16,753 nt of DNA from an uncultured Planctomycetaceae bacterium (GTDB taxonomy: Bacteria > Planctomycetota > Planctomycetia > Pirellulales > UBA1268): NCBI GenBank assembly GCA_903958265.1, contig CAJBSQ010000489.1:1-16753 (forward strand), written 5' to 3'. Positions 7,756-14,300 of this stretch are shown one piece after another (the first letter of the stretch is position 1; each line of letters starts with the position of its first letter). The position numbers were made by a program, and so were the translations under genes. The notes below the pieces were generated by a model that was not told where the DNA came from, searched no databases, and was given only the letters and a program-made list of their open reading frames with translations.

Positions 7756-8973
7756 CTACCGCCAGGCGAACAGGTCGGTCAACGCCTGGAGCAGCGGGCT
7801 CGAGATGGGTTCGCCAACAGGGGCTCGGATCGCCCAGACGAGGTCGATCATCACCAGGCTGCACGTCAGCAGGAACAGGGTGCAGCAGACGAGGCCCACG
7901 ATCTGCAGCACGCTGAACGGCGGGCCGGCCATGCCCTCGAGGAAGCCCTCCTCGCCGATCGCCATGCCCACCGGCGACAAGCTCGACCCGTCGTCGAGCG
8001 ACACGGAGCCCGAATCGTCGGTCACCGCGCCGAAGAAGCTCGAGTCTCCCGTATCTTCGGTGGAGATCACCACCGAGGCGCTCTCGTCGTCGGTGGTGCT
8101 GTCGCCGAGGTCGAAGGCGTCGCCGCCGAATGCCCCCCCGATGTCGTCCACGCCCGAGCCGATGCCCGAGCCGATCGGCGAGCCGCCGAGATCGAGGCCC
8201 GAGTCACCAAGACGCACGCCGGAGCCGCCGAGCTCAACGCCAGAGCCACCGAGTTCAATGCCGGAGCCACCGAGATTCAGCCCCGAGGCCGCCAGGTCGC
8301 TCCCTTCGAGCGAGAGTCCGCTGTCGAGCGCGCCGGAGAGCGCGTTGCCAGGGGCGGGGCCGGAGAGGCCCGCGATCGAACCCGAGCCGAGGTTGGAGAG
8401 GTCGATGGCCAGGGTGCCCGATCCGCCACCACCGGCCACGTCGGACCCCAAGCCGCTCGCGGGGCCCACAGCTCCCCGGGCCAGAGACGGCGACGAGGCA
8501 CCGATGATCGAATCGAGTTCGAGGTCGGAACTGGCCAGCGCGCTACCCGCATCGCCGATCACCAGATCCTCACCGCCGACGGCGTGGTCACCCTTCTCGT
8601 GAATGATCGTCCGCGAGGGCGGGCTCGGAGCGTCATCGATCCCGAAGATCGAGTCTCCCTCATCGATCGCGTCGCCGAGCATGATGTCATCGTCAGCGAT
8701 TCCGCTCCCGCTCGGTGAGCCGGGGCCAGCGACGAGACTGGGCGACGATAGATCGAGATCGAGTGCGAGGTCGTCTGTCCCGGAGGACGACCCGTCGCCC
8801 AGATTGGAAGCCAGATCGGAGGCTGCCCGCTCGATGTCGTCGAGTTTGAACTTGAGCGTCGCACCGTCCCGCATCGGAAACAACTTCTTGCGGTCGACCA
8901 GGCGGTTGATCTCGTCGATCGTCACCCCGAGCCGGCGGGCCGCTTCTTCGAGCGACAGGATATTTCCAGCCAT
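7756..8973 (-). CDS. Helix-turn-helix protein with low-complexity linker and C-terminal membrane anchor
   Basis: The 405-residue protein has three parts. Residues 1-50 (LSLEEAARRLGVTIDEINRL, RDGATLKFKLDDIERA) form a MerR/excisionase-like winged-helix DNA-binding domain. Residues about 51-345 are a Ser/Gly/Asp/Leu-rich, acidic, probably disordered stretch that includes almost five copies of a 7-residue repeat (LGGSGVE type). Residues about 352-378 (QIVGLVCCTLFLLTCSLVMIDLVW) form one TM helix, followed by a short tail. With the DNA-binding end inside, this would be a transcription or nucleoid factor tethered to the membrane, an arrangement I recall from other planctomycetes. The start is secure: GGAGGG lies 5 nt before ATG 8973. 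No partner gene is evident, and its targets cannot be read from the sequence. Confidence 0.8.
   Translation of the reverse strand: MAGNILSLEEAARRLGVTIDEINRLVDRKKLFPMRDGATLKFKLDDIERAASDLASNLGDGSSSGTDDLALDLDLSSPSLVAGPGSPSGSGIADDDIMLGDAIDEGDSIFGIDDAPSPPSRTIIHEKGDHAVGGEDLVIGDAGSALASSDLELDSIIGASSPSLARGAVGPASGLGSDVAGGGGSGTLAIDLSNLGSGSIAGLSGPAPGNALSGALDSGLSLEGSDLAASGLNLGGSGIELGGSGVELGGSGVRLGDSGLDLGGSPIGSGIGSGVDDIGGAFGGDAFDLGDSTTDDESASVVISTEDTGDSSFFGAVTDDSGSVSLDDGSSLSPVGMAIGEEGFLEGMAGPPFSVLQIVGLVCCTLFLLTCSLVMIDLVWAIRAPVGEPISSPLLQALTDLFAWR
8182..8280 (-). repeat. 21-bp in-frame tandem repeat in the HTH protein gene
   Basis: Units start at 8182, 8203, 8224, 8245 and 8266 (the last one partial). Each encodes seven residues of the type LGGSGVE. 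The copies differ at several bases, mostly silent or conservative, so the array is old or selected rather than freshly expanded. Confidence 0.8.
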
Positions 8974-8978
8974 GGCAG

Positions 8979-8984
8979 CCCTCC
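8979..8984 (-). promoter_or_regulatory. Ribosome binding site of the HTH protein gene
   Basis: The minus strand reads GGAGGG, 5 nt before ATG 8973, which fixes that start. Confidence 0.6.
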
Positions 8985-9079
8985 GATCCCTGTTGTGCCT
9001 GTGGTGCCTGAGGTTCCAGCGATTCCGCTCGTCAGCCGTCGACGACGACCCCTCTCGTCTTCGGCGGAATCCTCACCGC

Positions 9080-9085
9080 ATTCTA
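9080..9085 (-). promoter_or_regulatory. Possible -10 box of the HTH protein gene
   Basis: The minus strand reads TAGAAT (5/6 to consensus) about 107 nt before ATG 8973, the same hexamer as in the lipoprotein-ccsBA promoter. No -35 match is seen. It lies downstream of a small hairpin after the previous gene, consistent with a separate transcription unit. Confidence 0.35.
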
Positions 9086-9120
9086 TCCCTAACCGCCACG
9101 GGCGGCGCAGCCGGCAGGGC

Positions 9121-9135
9121 CGGCAGAGCCTGCCG
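9121..9135. terminator. Small hairpin between the one-TM gene and the HTH gene
   Basis: CGGCAG (9121-9126) pairs perfectly with CTGCCG (9130-9135) over a 3-nt loop, 87 nt after the stop codon of the minus-strand gene at 9223-9636. It has no T-run, so a termination role is only suggested by position. Confidence 0.25.
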
Positions 9136-9222
9136 ACGGGCGAGGGTGGCAGGAACGCATCTGACGGACGTGAATCGCCGGCTACGTAAACGAGGCGGGG
9201 AACCACGTACGTTGAATCCGCG

Positions 9223-9636
9223 CTAGTTGGCGGGGGTGGCTGCCGGGCCGGCCTGGATCAGCCGCTTGAGGGCCGCGGGCCGGGGTTCCTGGGCGTTGAA
9301 GTCGTCGACGAGCAGGTCCCAGGTGATGTCCCGCGTGCTCCGCAAGGTGAGGGCACCCGTGGCGGCATCAACGTGGTAGACGGCCGCATGCCGCGTGGCT
9401 GGGTCGACCACGATCAGCATGCGGCGGGCGTCGTCGATCGCGGCGTCGGAGATCCAGAGAGTGCCGGCGTCGGCGAGCGGCCGCGCCGCCCGTTGGGCCG
9501 CCAGGTCTCGCGATCCGAGCAGGGCGACTGCCGCCGCGAGCGCGAGCCAGGCCGTCGTTGTGGGCCTCAGGCCGGCAAGCCGGCGCCAAGGGGTCGGCGA
9601 CGGCTCGGGTGATGTGGGGGCACCATCGGTGGGCAT
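9223..9636 (-). CDS. Small one-TM protein of a planctomycete-type hypothetical family
   Basis: With ATG 9636 the product is 137 residues. An in-frame ATG at 9735 exists, but GGAGGT lies 9 nt before 9636 and a good promoter sits between the two, so the short form is preferred. After a Pro-rich N-terminus comes one hydrophobic segment (TTTAWLALAAAVALLG, about residues 26-41). The remaining ~95 residues are probably extracytoplasmic and contain RRMLIVVDPATRHAAVYHVD and RSTRDITWDLLVDDFN. This beta-rich 'I/VVD...AVYxVD...G.L.L.S.R.I.WDL' pattern resembles small planctomycete hypothetical proteins I recall; no function is assigned. It is divergent from the MotA/ExbB-like operon across 259 bp and may share regulation with it. 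Confidence 0.7.
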   Translation of the reverse strand: MPTDGAPTSPEPSPTPWRRLAGLRPTTTAWLALAAAVALLGSRDLAAQRAARPLADAGTLWISDAAIDDARRMLIVVDPATRHAAVYHVDAATGALTLRSTRDITWDLLVDDFNAQEPRPAALKRLIQAGPAATPAN

Positions 9637-9645
9637 GCGAATGAA

Positions 9646-9651
9646 ACCTCC
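9646..9651 (-). promoter_or_regulatory. Ribosome binding site selecting ATG 9636
   Basis: The minus strand reads GGAGGT, 9 nt before ATG 9636. The upstream ATG at 9735 would lie outside the likely transcript. Confidence 0.55.
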
Positions 9652-9677
9652 GGTGACGTCGTCTCGCGTCGGGCGGG

Positions 9678-9706
9678 ACGATAGGAAAGACGGGCCGTCA
9701 TGGCAA
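9678..9706 (-). promoter_or_regulatory. Sigma70-type promoter of the one-TM gene
   Basis: The minus strand has TTGCCA (9706-9701; 5/6 to TTGACA), exactly 17 bp, then TATCGT (9683-9678; 4/6 to TATAAT). It points into the gene at 9636-9223. This is the best two-box promoter in the window. Confidence 0.5.
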
Positions 9707-9773
9707 GGCAGGCTCGGGGGCGGGTTGTCATGCATAGCTTGCCCCGCCTGCCCCGTCGGGCCAGGGCCCTGCC

Positions 9774-9805
9774 GTTCAATCGTTCCGGATCTTTCGGTTC
9801 AATCG
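9774..9805. repeat. Two direct copies of GTTCAATCG in the divergent intergenic region
   Basis: GTTCAATCG occurs at 9774-9782 and 9797-9805, 23 bp apart, about two helical turns. It lies upstream of the MotA/ExbB-like operon. It could be a dimeric operator or chance; no matching inverted copies are seen. Confidence 0.3.
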
Positions 9806-9881
9806 CCTGGGCAAGACGTGACGATGGAAAGGAACGAGCGGGCGACTCCTGGTGCCCGCGTTGCATGCCTTGAACCGCCTC

Positions 9882-9887
9882 GGGAGG
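9882..9887 (+). promoter_or_regulatory. Ribosome binding site selecting GTG 9896
   Basis: GGGAGG lies 8 nt before the GTG at 9896. The in-frame ATG at 9824 has no Shine-Dalgarno sequence, and the residues it would add look unlike a coding N-terminus. Confidence 0.55.
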
Positions 9888-9895
9888 CACCACCG

Positions 9896-11176
9896 GTGTC
9901 CAAACTGAACGTCCTCTCCGCCCTGCTCCTCCGCTCGCCGCTCCTCTGGGGCGGGGCACTGTCGTTCACCTTCTTCGCCCTCATCCACGGCGGCGTGATC
10001 ACCGACGCCAACGTGATCCGGTACCTGGCCGGCCACTGGGTGGAGTACGTCGAAACGGCGCTGTTCTGCGTAGGCCTGGCGTTCCTCGCCCTGCATCTGG
10101 GCAGCCTCGTCCGCCAGAGCCGCCGCGTCGGCGACGAGATGCTCGAAGCGGCGACCGAGGGGGGTGTCGATCCCGCCGAGGCCGCCGCGCTCTCCGCCTC
10201 GATCCCTGAATCGGCCGTCGGCTACCTGCCCCGCCGGCTGCGGGAAGCGCTCGACCTCGTGATCCGCACCGGCTCCGCGGACGACCTCGAGAACCACCTC
10301 AAGTATCTCTCCGACCTCGATGCCTCACGGGCGTCCCAGGGCTACGGGCTGGTGAGGTTCGTGATCTGGGCGATTCCGATCATGGGCTTCCTCGGCACGG
10401 TCATCGGCATCACCGAGGCCATCGCCTGCCTCTCGCCCACGCAGCTCGACAACATCTCCGGCGTGGTGGCGGGCCTCGGAACGGCGTTCGACACCACCGC
10501 CACCGCCCTTGCCCTCTCGATGGTGCTGATGTTTCTGCAGTTTTTGATCGACCGCTACGAGCAGTCGCTGCTTGGCAAGGTCGACGAGGCTGCGTGGGAG
10601 TCGCTCGCCGGCAGGTTTCAGGCGCTCGGTGGCGGCGACGGCGCCGCGCTGGCGGTGGCCCGGCTCGGCGAGACCCTCGGCCGCGGCTCGGCCCGCCTGA
10701 TCGAGGCGCAGGAGCATGCCTGGGCCGCGCTCGAGCGGACGGCGGCCACCGGCGTGCGGCAGCTGCTCGACGAGAGCGGTGGCACGATCAGGGCCTCGCT
10801 GACAGCGGCGCTCGACGAGAGCCTGGCGACGTGGTCAGACTCGTTCGCCCGCACGCAGGATCAGCTCGCCGCCCGCCGCGAGGATCGCTGGACCGATGCG
10901 GCCTCGTCGCTCGCCGACGCGGTTCGCAGCCTCGAGGCCCGCCACGAGGCGATCGAGCGGCAGACCGTCGCGATCGAGGGCATCGTGGGCGCCACCCGTG
11001 ACATCGCGGCCCTCGAGCGGTCGCTCGACGCCAACCTCTCGACGCTCGCCGCGACCGGCCGGTTCGAGGAGACGCTCACGACCCTCGCGGCCGCCGTTCA
11101 ACTGCTCGCCGCTCGCGCTGCCGACCAGCGGCGGGGCGACATCGACGCGGTCCGGCGCACCGGAAAGGCCGCATGA
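9896..11176 (+). CDS. MotA/TolQ/ExbB-type proton channel with long C-terminal helical tail
   Basis: With GTG 9896 the product is 426 residues. Four hydrophobic segments are visible at about 15-35, 51-71, 150-176 and 192-218. Segment 3 with PIMGFLGTVIGI and segment 4 with GLGTAFDTTATALALS match the MotA_ExbB channel core, including pore threonines at 168 and 200/201 where ExbB and TolQ carry theirs. Such proteins form a pentamer around two ExbD/TolR/MotB helices and turn proton flow into motion. Typical ExbB and TolQ are 230-250 residues; here about 195 further residues (230-426) form an Ala/Leu/Glu/Arg-rich helical tail, as in ZorA-like proteins. The stop overlaps the next start (ATGA, 11173-11176), so the next protein is translationally coupled. 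No flagellar, ton or tol gene is nearby. The channel family is clear, the cargo unknown. Confidence 0.87.
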   Translation: MSKLNVLSALLLRSPLLWGGALSFTFFALIHGGVITDANVIRYLAGHWVEYVETALFCVGLAFLALHLGSLVRQSRRVGDEMLEAATEGGVDPAEAAALSASIPESAVGYLPRRLREALDLVIRTGSADDLENHLKYLSDLDASRASQGYGLVRFVIWAIPIMGFLGTVIGITEAIACLSPTQLDNISGVVAGLGTAFDTTATALALSMVLMFLQFLIDRYEQSLLGKVDEAAWESLAGRFQALGGGDGAALAVARLGETLGRGSARLIEAQEHAWAALERTAATGVRQLLDESGGTIRASLTAALDESLATWSDSFARTQDQLAARREDRWTDAASSLADAVRSLEARHEAIERQTVAIEGIVGATRDIAALERSLDANLSTLAATGRFEETLTTLAAAVQLLAARAADQRRGDIDAVRRTGKAA

Positions 11177-13269
11177 GCCGAGCCCGCGCCCAGTCGGGCC
11201 CCACCATCTCCCTGTTTCCGTTCCTGGCCGTGCTGTTGTGCACGATGGGGTCGTTGCTGGTGATCCTCGTGATCTTCAGCCGCTCCGCGAAGCAGGCCGG
11301 CATCGCGGCTGCGGAGGAGGCCGAGGCACAGGCTGCCGCCGCGACGGCGGCTGAGCGAGGCGAGCTCGAACTCGCCCGCGAGGAGCTCGGCTGGCGGATC
11401 GACCAGATTCGGGGTGTCCGCGACCGCACCGCGGAGGAGCTGTCAAAGGCGCGGATGCAGCTGGCCGGCACCGAGGAGACGGCGCGGAAGCTGGCCGATG
11501 AGCTCGAGGCGCTGGCCCGTACCGCCGAGGCACTCGAGGGCGATGCTGGCGACGCGTCGGCCGATGAAACGGTCCTCGAACTCGAGCGGAAGCTGGCCGA
11601 GGCCCGCCAGGAGCTCGATGCTGCCACCGAGAAACTCGCCCTGCGGCCGCCGGCCTACGCCGTGGTGCCCTACGAGGGTGCCAACGGCACGCACCGCCGG
11701 CCGCTCTACATCGAATGCTGCATCGACGGCGTGTTTCTGCAGCCCGAGGGAATCCGGCTCGGTCCGGCTGATTTCGAGGGACCGCCGGGGCCGGGCAATC
11801 CGCTGGCCAGCGCGCTGCGGGCCGCCCGGGAATACATCGCCAGTGCGCCCGGCGAATCGGGCGACCCCAACGTGCAGCCCTACCCGCTCCTGCTCGTGCG
11901 GCCCAGCGGCGTGATGGCCTACTATGCCGCCCGCGAGTCGATCCAGTCGTGGGGCAACGAGTTTGGCTACCAGTTCATCGACGAGGAGTGGACGATCAAC
12001 TACCCGGCCCGCGACCCGGCACTCGCCGAGGCGGAGATGCGGGCCATCGAGGAGTCGCGGCGGCGGCTCGAGTGGCTCGCGCAGGTCCGGCCGTCGAAGC
12101 CGTCGAAGCCGGCCACCACGTACCGGGCCGCCACGACCCGCGGTGGCGTGGTCTCCAACGGCGGCCCGAGCGTGCTCGGCGACCAGTCGCGGTTTGACTG
12201 GACGGACGAGCAAGCCAGCGGTGCCGACGGCCGCGGCGGTCCGGGCCGCGGCTTCCGCGCCGACGGCAATGGCTCGCCGGATGGTGATGGCGGCCTCGCG
12301 AGCGGTGACGCCGCGGGCGGCGATGCGATTCTCGGCAATCGGTATGCGGGCCCATCGAAGTTCTATGCCGGCGGCTCCGGCGGCGGCGGTGCGAACGGCG
12401 AGGGCTCGAGCAACGCTGGCCCGAGCGGCGGCGACTCGGCAGGCGGCGGCGCTGGGCCAGGCGGCACCGGGCCAAGCGGCGGCGGGCCGCATGGTGGCAC
12501 GGCGGGCGGCGGTGCTCATGCGGGCGGCGGCTCATGGGATGGCCTCGCCGACGGCGGTGAGCACGAATCGGCCTCGGCCATCGCCGGATCGGCTGCCCCG
12601 AGTGGCCGCGGCGGGGCTGCGGGAGGCGACCCGTCGGGGAGCGGCGAAGCCGGCGACAGCAGCGAAGGCACCGAGGGCGTGGCGGCTGCGGGAGGCGGTG
12701 GCTCGGGTGGCTCCGCGGGGGGTACGGCCGCGGCCGCACGTGGCGCTGGGTCAGCCAGCTCGGGCGGCGGCGGCAGCGGACCGTCGATGCCCGGGCTGCA
12801 CCAGGCCGGGGGCGGTGCGGCCGGAGACGCTGCGGGCAGTTCCGGCAGCATGAGCGCGTCGCTGTCGGGCCAGCGGGGCAGCAACTGGGCGAGCCTCGCG
12901 ACCAACGACAATCCGGTGCCGCTCACGCGGCCCATCAAGCTGGAGTGTGCGGCGAACGAGTTTCGCATCCTCGGCGATGGTGGTCGGGTGGAGATGCGGA
13001 TTCCGGTCGGCACCCACACCGTCGATTCGGTCGATCCGCTCGTCCACGAGGTGCATGCCACGGTCGGCCGGTGGGGGCTGGCGGGCGACCGCATGTACTG
13101 GAAGCCCGAGCTCGTGCTCTCGGCCACGCCCGACGGCGTCGACCGCCGCGACGACCTCGAGAAGCTGCTCGCCGATAGCGGCATCGATACGCGGCGGAGC
13201 GAGAACAAAGACAAGGTCAAGAATCTTCCCCCCGTGCAGCGAACGGGCGGGCTCTTCCCCAGGCGGTAG
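11173..13269 (+). CDS. ExbD/TolR-like single-TM coiled-coil protein lacking the proton-carrying Asp, with glycine-rich insert
   Basis: The product has 698 residues. One TM (about 12-35) begins ISLFPFLAVLLCTMG, resembling the ExbD/TolR helix but with Ala19 where the family has Asp. A coiled coil follows (about 36-157), then an alpha/beta part (about 158-300) in which LYIECCIDGVFL and PLLLVRPSGVMAYYAARES look like the strand-helix core of an ExbD periplasmic domain. Residues about 352-560 are almost only Gly, Ala, Ser and Asp with scattered Pro, clearly disordered. A C-terminal domain (about 580-698; RPIKLECAANEFRIL, VDPLVHEVHATVGRWGLAG) is of unknown type. GGAAAGG lies 4 nt before the ATG, which overlaps the preceding stop. 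It probably forms a complex with the channel and the next gene product; the ExbD relation is inferred from pattern only. Confidence 0.72.
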   Translation: MSRARAQSGPTISLFPFLAVLLCTMGSLLVILVIFSRSAKQAGIAAAEEAEAQAAAATAAERGELELAREELGWRIDQIRGVRDRTAEELSKARMQLAGTEETARKLADELEALARTAEALEGDAGDASADETVLELERKLAEARQELDAATEKLALRPPAYAVVPYEGANGTHRRPLYIECCIDGVFLQPEGIRLGPADFEGPPGPGNPLASALRAAREYIASAPGESGDPNVQPYPLLLVRPSGVMAYYAARESIQSWGNEFGYQFIDEEWTINYPARDPALAEAEMRAIEESRRRLEWLAQVRPSKPSKPATTYRAATTRGGVVSNGGPSVLGDQSRFDWTDEQASGADGRGGPGRGFRADGNGSPDGDGGLASGDAAGGDAILGNRYAGPSKFYAGGSGGGGANGEGSSNAGPSGGDSAGGGAGPGGTGPSGGGPHGGTAGGGAHAGGGSWDGLADGGEHESASAIAGSAAPSGRGGAAGGDPSGSGEAGDSSEGTEGVAAAGGGGSGGSAGGTAAAARGAGSASSGGGGSGPSMPGLHQAGGGAAGDAAGSSGSMSASLSGQRGSNWASLATNDNPVPLTRPIKLECAANEFRILGDGGRVEMRIPVGTHTVDSVDPLVHEVHATVGRWGLAGDRMYWKPELVLSATPDGVDRRDDLEKLLADSGIDTRRSENKDKVKNLPPVQRTGGLFPRR

Positions 13270-13271
13270 AC

Positions 13272-13276
13272 GGAGG
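13272..13276 (+). promoter_or_regulatory. Ribosome binding site selecting ATG 13283
   Basis: GGAGG lies 6 nt before ATG 13283, directly after the stop codon of the previous gene. It marks 13283 as the start although the frame stays open upstream into the previous gene. Confidence 0.6.
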
Positions 13277-13282
13277 CGGCGA

Positions 13283-14281
13283 ATGGCACGCGCACGACAC
13301 GAGGAAGACCTCAACGCGGGGCAGGACTCGTTCCTCGACGTGATCACGAACATCGTGGGCATCCTGATCATCCTCGTGATGGTCGTGGGCGCCCGGGTGC
13401 ACAAGATCTCGCTGACCGCGCACCAGGCGGTCGCGCCCACGGCCAACGCCGACCTCGAAGCCAAAGTCGGCGAGCTCGAAAGCACCTTGCTATCAGCGGA
13501 GAGCGAGATCGATGAGCTTCAGGCGCAGGCGCGAATGGTCGGGGCCGCGGCGGAGGGGGCGGCTGGTGCTCGCCTCGAACTCGCCACCGCGGTGTCGGCC
13601 GCCAAGGTCGAATTGGAACGGCGGAAGCAGGCCGCCGATGCGGCGCAGGTGGCCTTCGCCGAGCGGGCCGCCAAGCGGCGGGAACTCGAGGAGTCGATCC
13701 AGAAGTGCACGCTCGAGGCCGAGGCCGTCAAGCATCGCAAGGCGACCACCTCCGAGGTGCTCGCGTATCCGACACCGATCGGCCGCACGGTCAACGGAGA
13801 GGAGATCCACTTTCGCCTGGCGGGAGACCGAATTGCCTACATCCCGCTGGAAGAGCTCTTTGAACTCGCGAAGCGGAACACCCAGCGGCACGCAAACTCG
13901 ATCGCCTCGATGGCCAACCGCATCGAGACGGTCGGGCCGGCCCAGGGCTTCGCCCTCGACTACGTGATCGAGGCCAAGGTGGATCAGGCGCGGGGGCAGG
14001 TGCTGATCCGGTCGCGGGAGTGGGCGGTACGGCCGGCCGAGCCGTCGGTGGGCGAACCCGTGGCGGAGGCGCTCGGCCCGTCGTCACGATTTCGCCGTGC
14101 GATCGCCGGCGTGAAGCCCGACACCACGATCACGCTCTGGTGCTATCCCGACAGCTTCGCGGCCTACCGGCAGGTCCGCGAGGAGCTGCACCGGCTCGGG
14201 ATCCCGACGGCGGGCCGGCCGCTGCCGGAGGGCGCCCCGATCGGCGGCTCGACCGAGGGCAGCAAGTCGGTCGTGCAGTAG
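13283..14281 (+). CDS. ExbD/TolR-like single-TM coiled-coil protein retaining the TM aspartate
   Basis: The product has 332 residues. After a short charged N-terminus comes one TM (about 16-38) starting DSFLDVITNIVGILI; Asp19 sits where ExbD and TolR keep their proton-binding aspartate (PLLDVLLVLL type). Residues about 55-155 are a coiled coil rich in Ala, Glu, Arg and Lys. The extracytoplasmic part begins at YPTPIGRTVNGEEIHFRL (about 162) and includes TITLWCYPDSFAAYRQVREE (about 282-301), which has the strand-then-helix pattern of the ExbD periplasmic domain. No OmpA-type peptidoglycan-binding motif is present. It begins 13 nt after the previous stop and completes the three-gene operon. The start is fixed by GGAGG at 6 nt; the frame is open further upstream inside the previous gene, which is not coding. 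Role: probable moving subunit of the channel complex. Confidence 0.78.
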   Translation: MARARHEEDLNAGQDSFLDVITNIVGILIILVMVVGARVHKISLTAHQAVAPTANADLEAKVGELESTLLSAESEIDELQAQARMVGAAAEGAAGARLELATAVSAAKVELERRKQAADAAQVAFAERAAKRRELEESIQKCTLEAEAVKHRKATTSEVLAYPTPIGRTVNGEEIHFRLAGDRIAYIPLEELFELAKRNTQRHANSIASMANRIETVGPAQGFALDYVIEAKVDQARGQVLIRSREWAVRPAEPSVGEPVAEALGPSSRFRRAIAGVKPDTTITLWCYPDSFAAYRQVREELHRLGIPTAGRPLPEGAPIGGSTEGSKSVVQ

Positions 14282-14291
14282 CGGCGCCGCT
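14280..14291. other. 12-bp perfect palindrome between convergent genes
   Basis: AGCGGCGCCGCT is self-complementary and starts within the TAG stop of the operon, in the 19-bp gap before the convergent bioA stop codon. It might help end transcripts from both sides. It has no loop or T-run, and in such GC-rich DNA it may be chance. Confidence 0.25.
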
Positions 14292-14300
14292 GCCGCCCGC

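Noticed and set aside
7696..8718. Pro/Ser/Glu-rich and related open frames on the plus strand opposite the HTH gene
   Set aside because: They mirror the 21-bp repeats and the Gly/Ser-rich linker of the minus-strand gene, which has the clear HTH and TM domains and a ribosome binding site.
9395..9895. N-terminal extension of the MotA/ExbB-like frame up to 9395, or a start at ATG 9824
   Set aside because: The upstream part overlaps the divergent gene and its promoter and has no coding character. GTG 9896 has GGGAGG 8 nt upstream, ATG 9824 has none.
12947..13282. Upstream extension of the second partner gene into the first
   Set aside because: The frame is open only as a shadow of the first partner gene. 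ATG 13283 has GGAGG at 6 nt and begins the conserved-looking N-terminus.
9896..14281. Zorya anti-phage system
   Set aside because: The channel with a long tail resembles ZorA, but the partners lack the OmpA-like domain of ZorB and no ZorC, ZorD or ZorE is present on either side.
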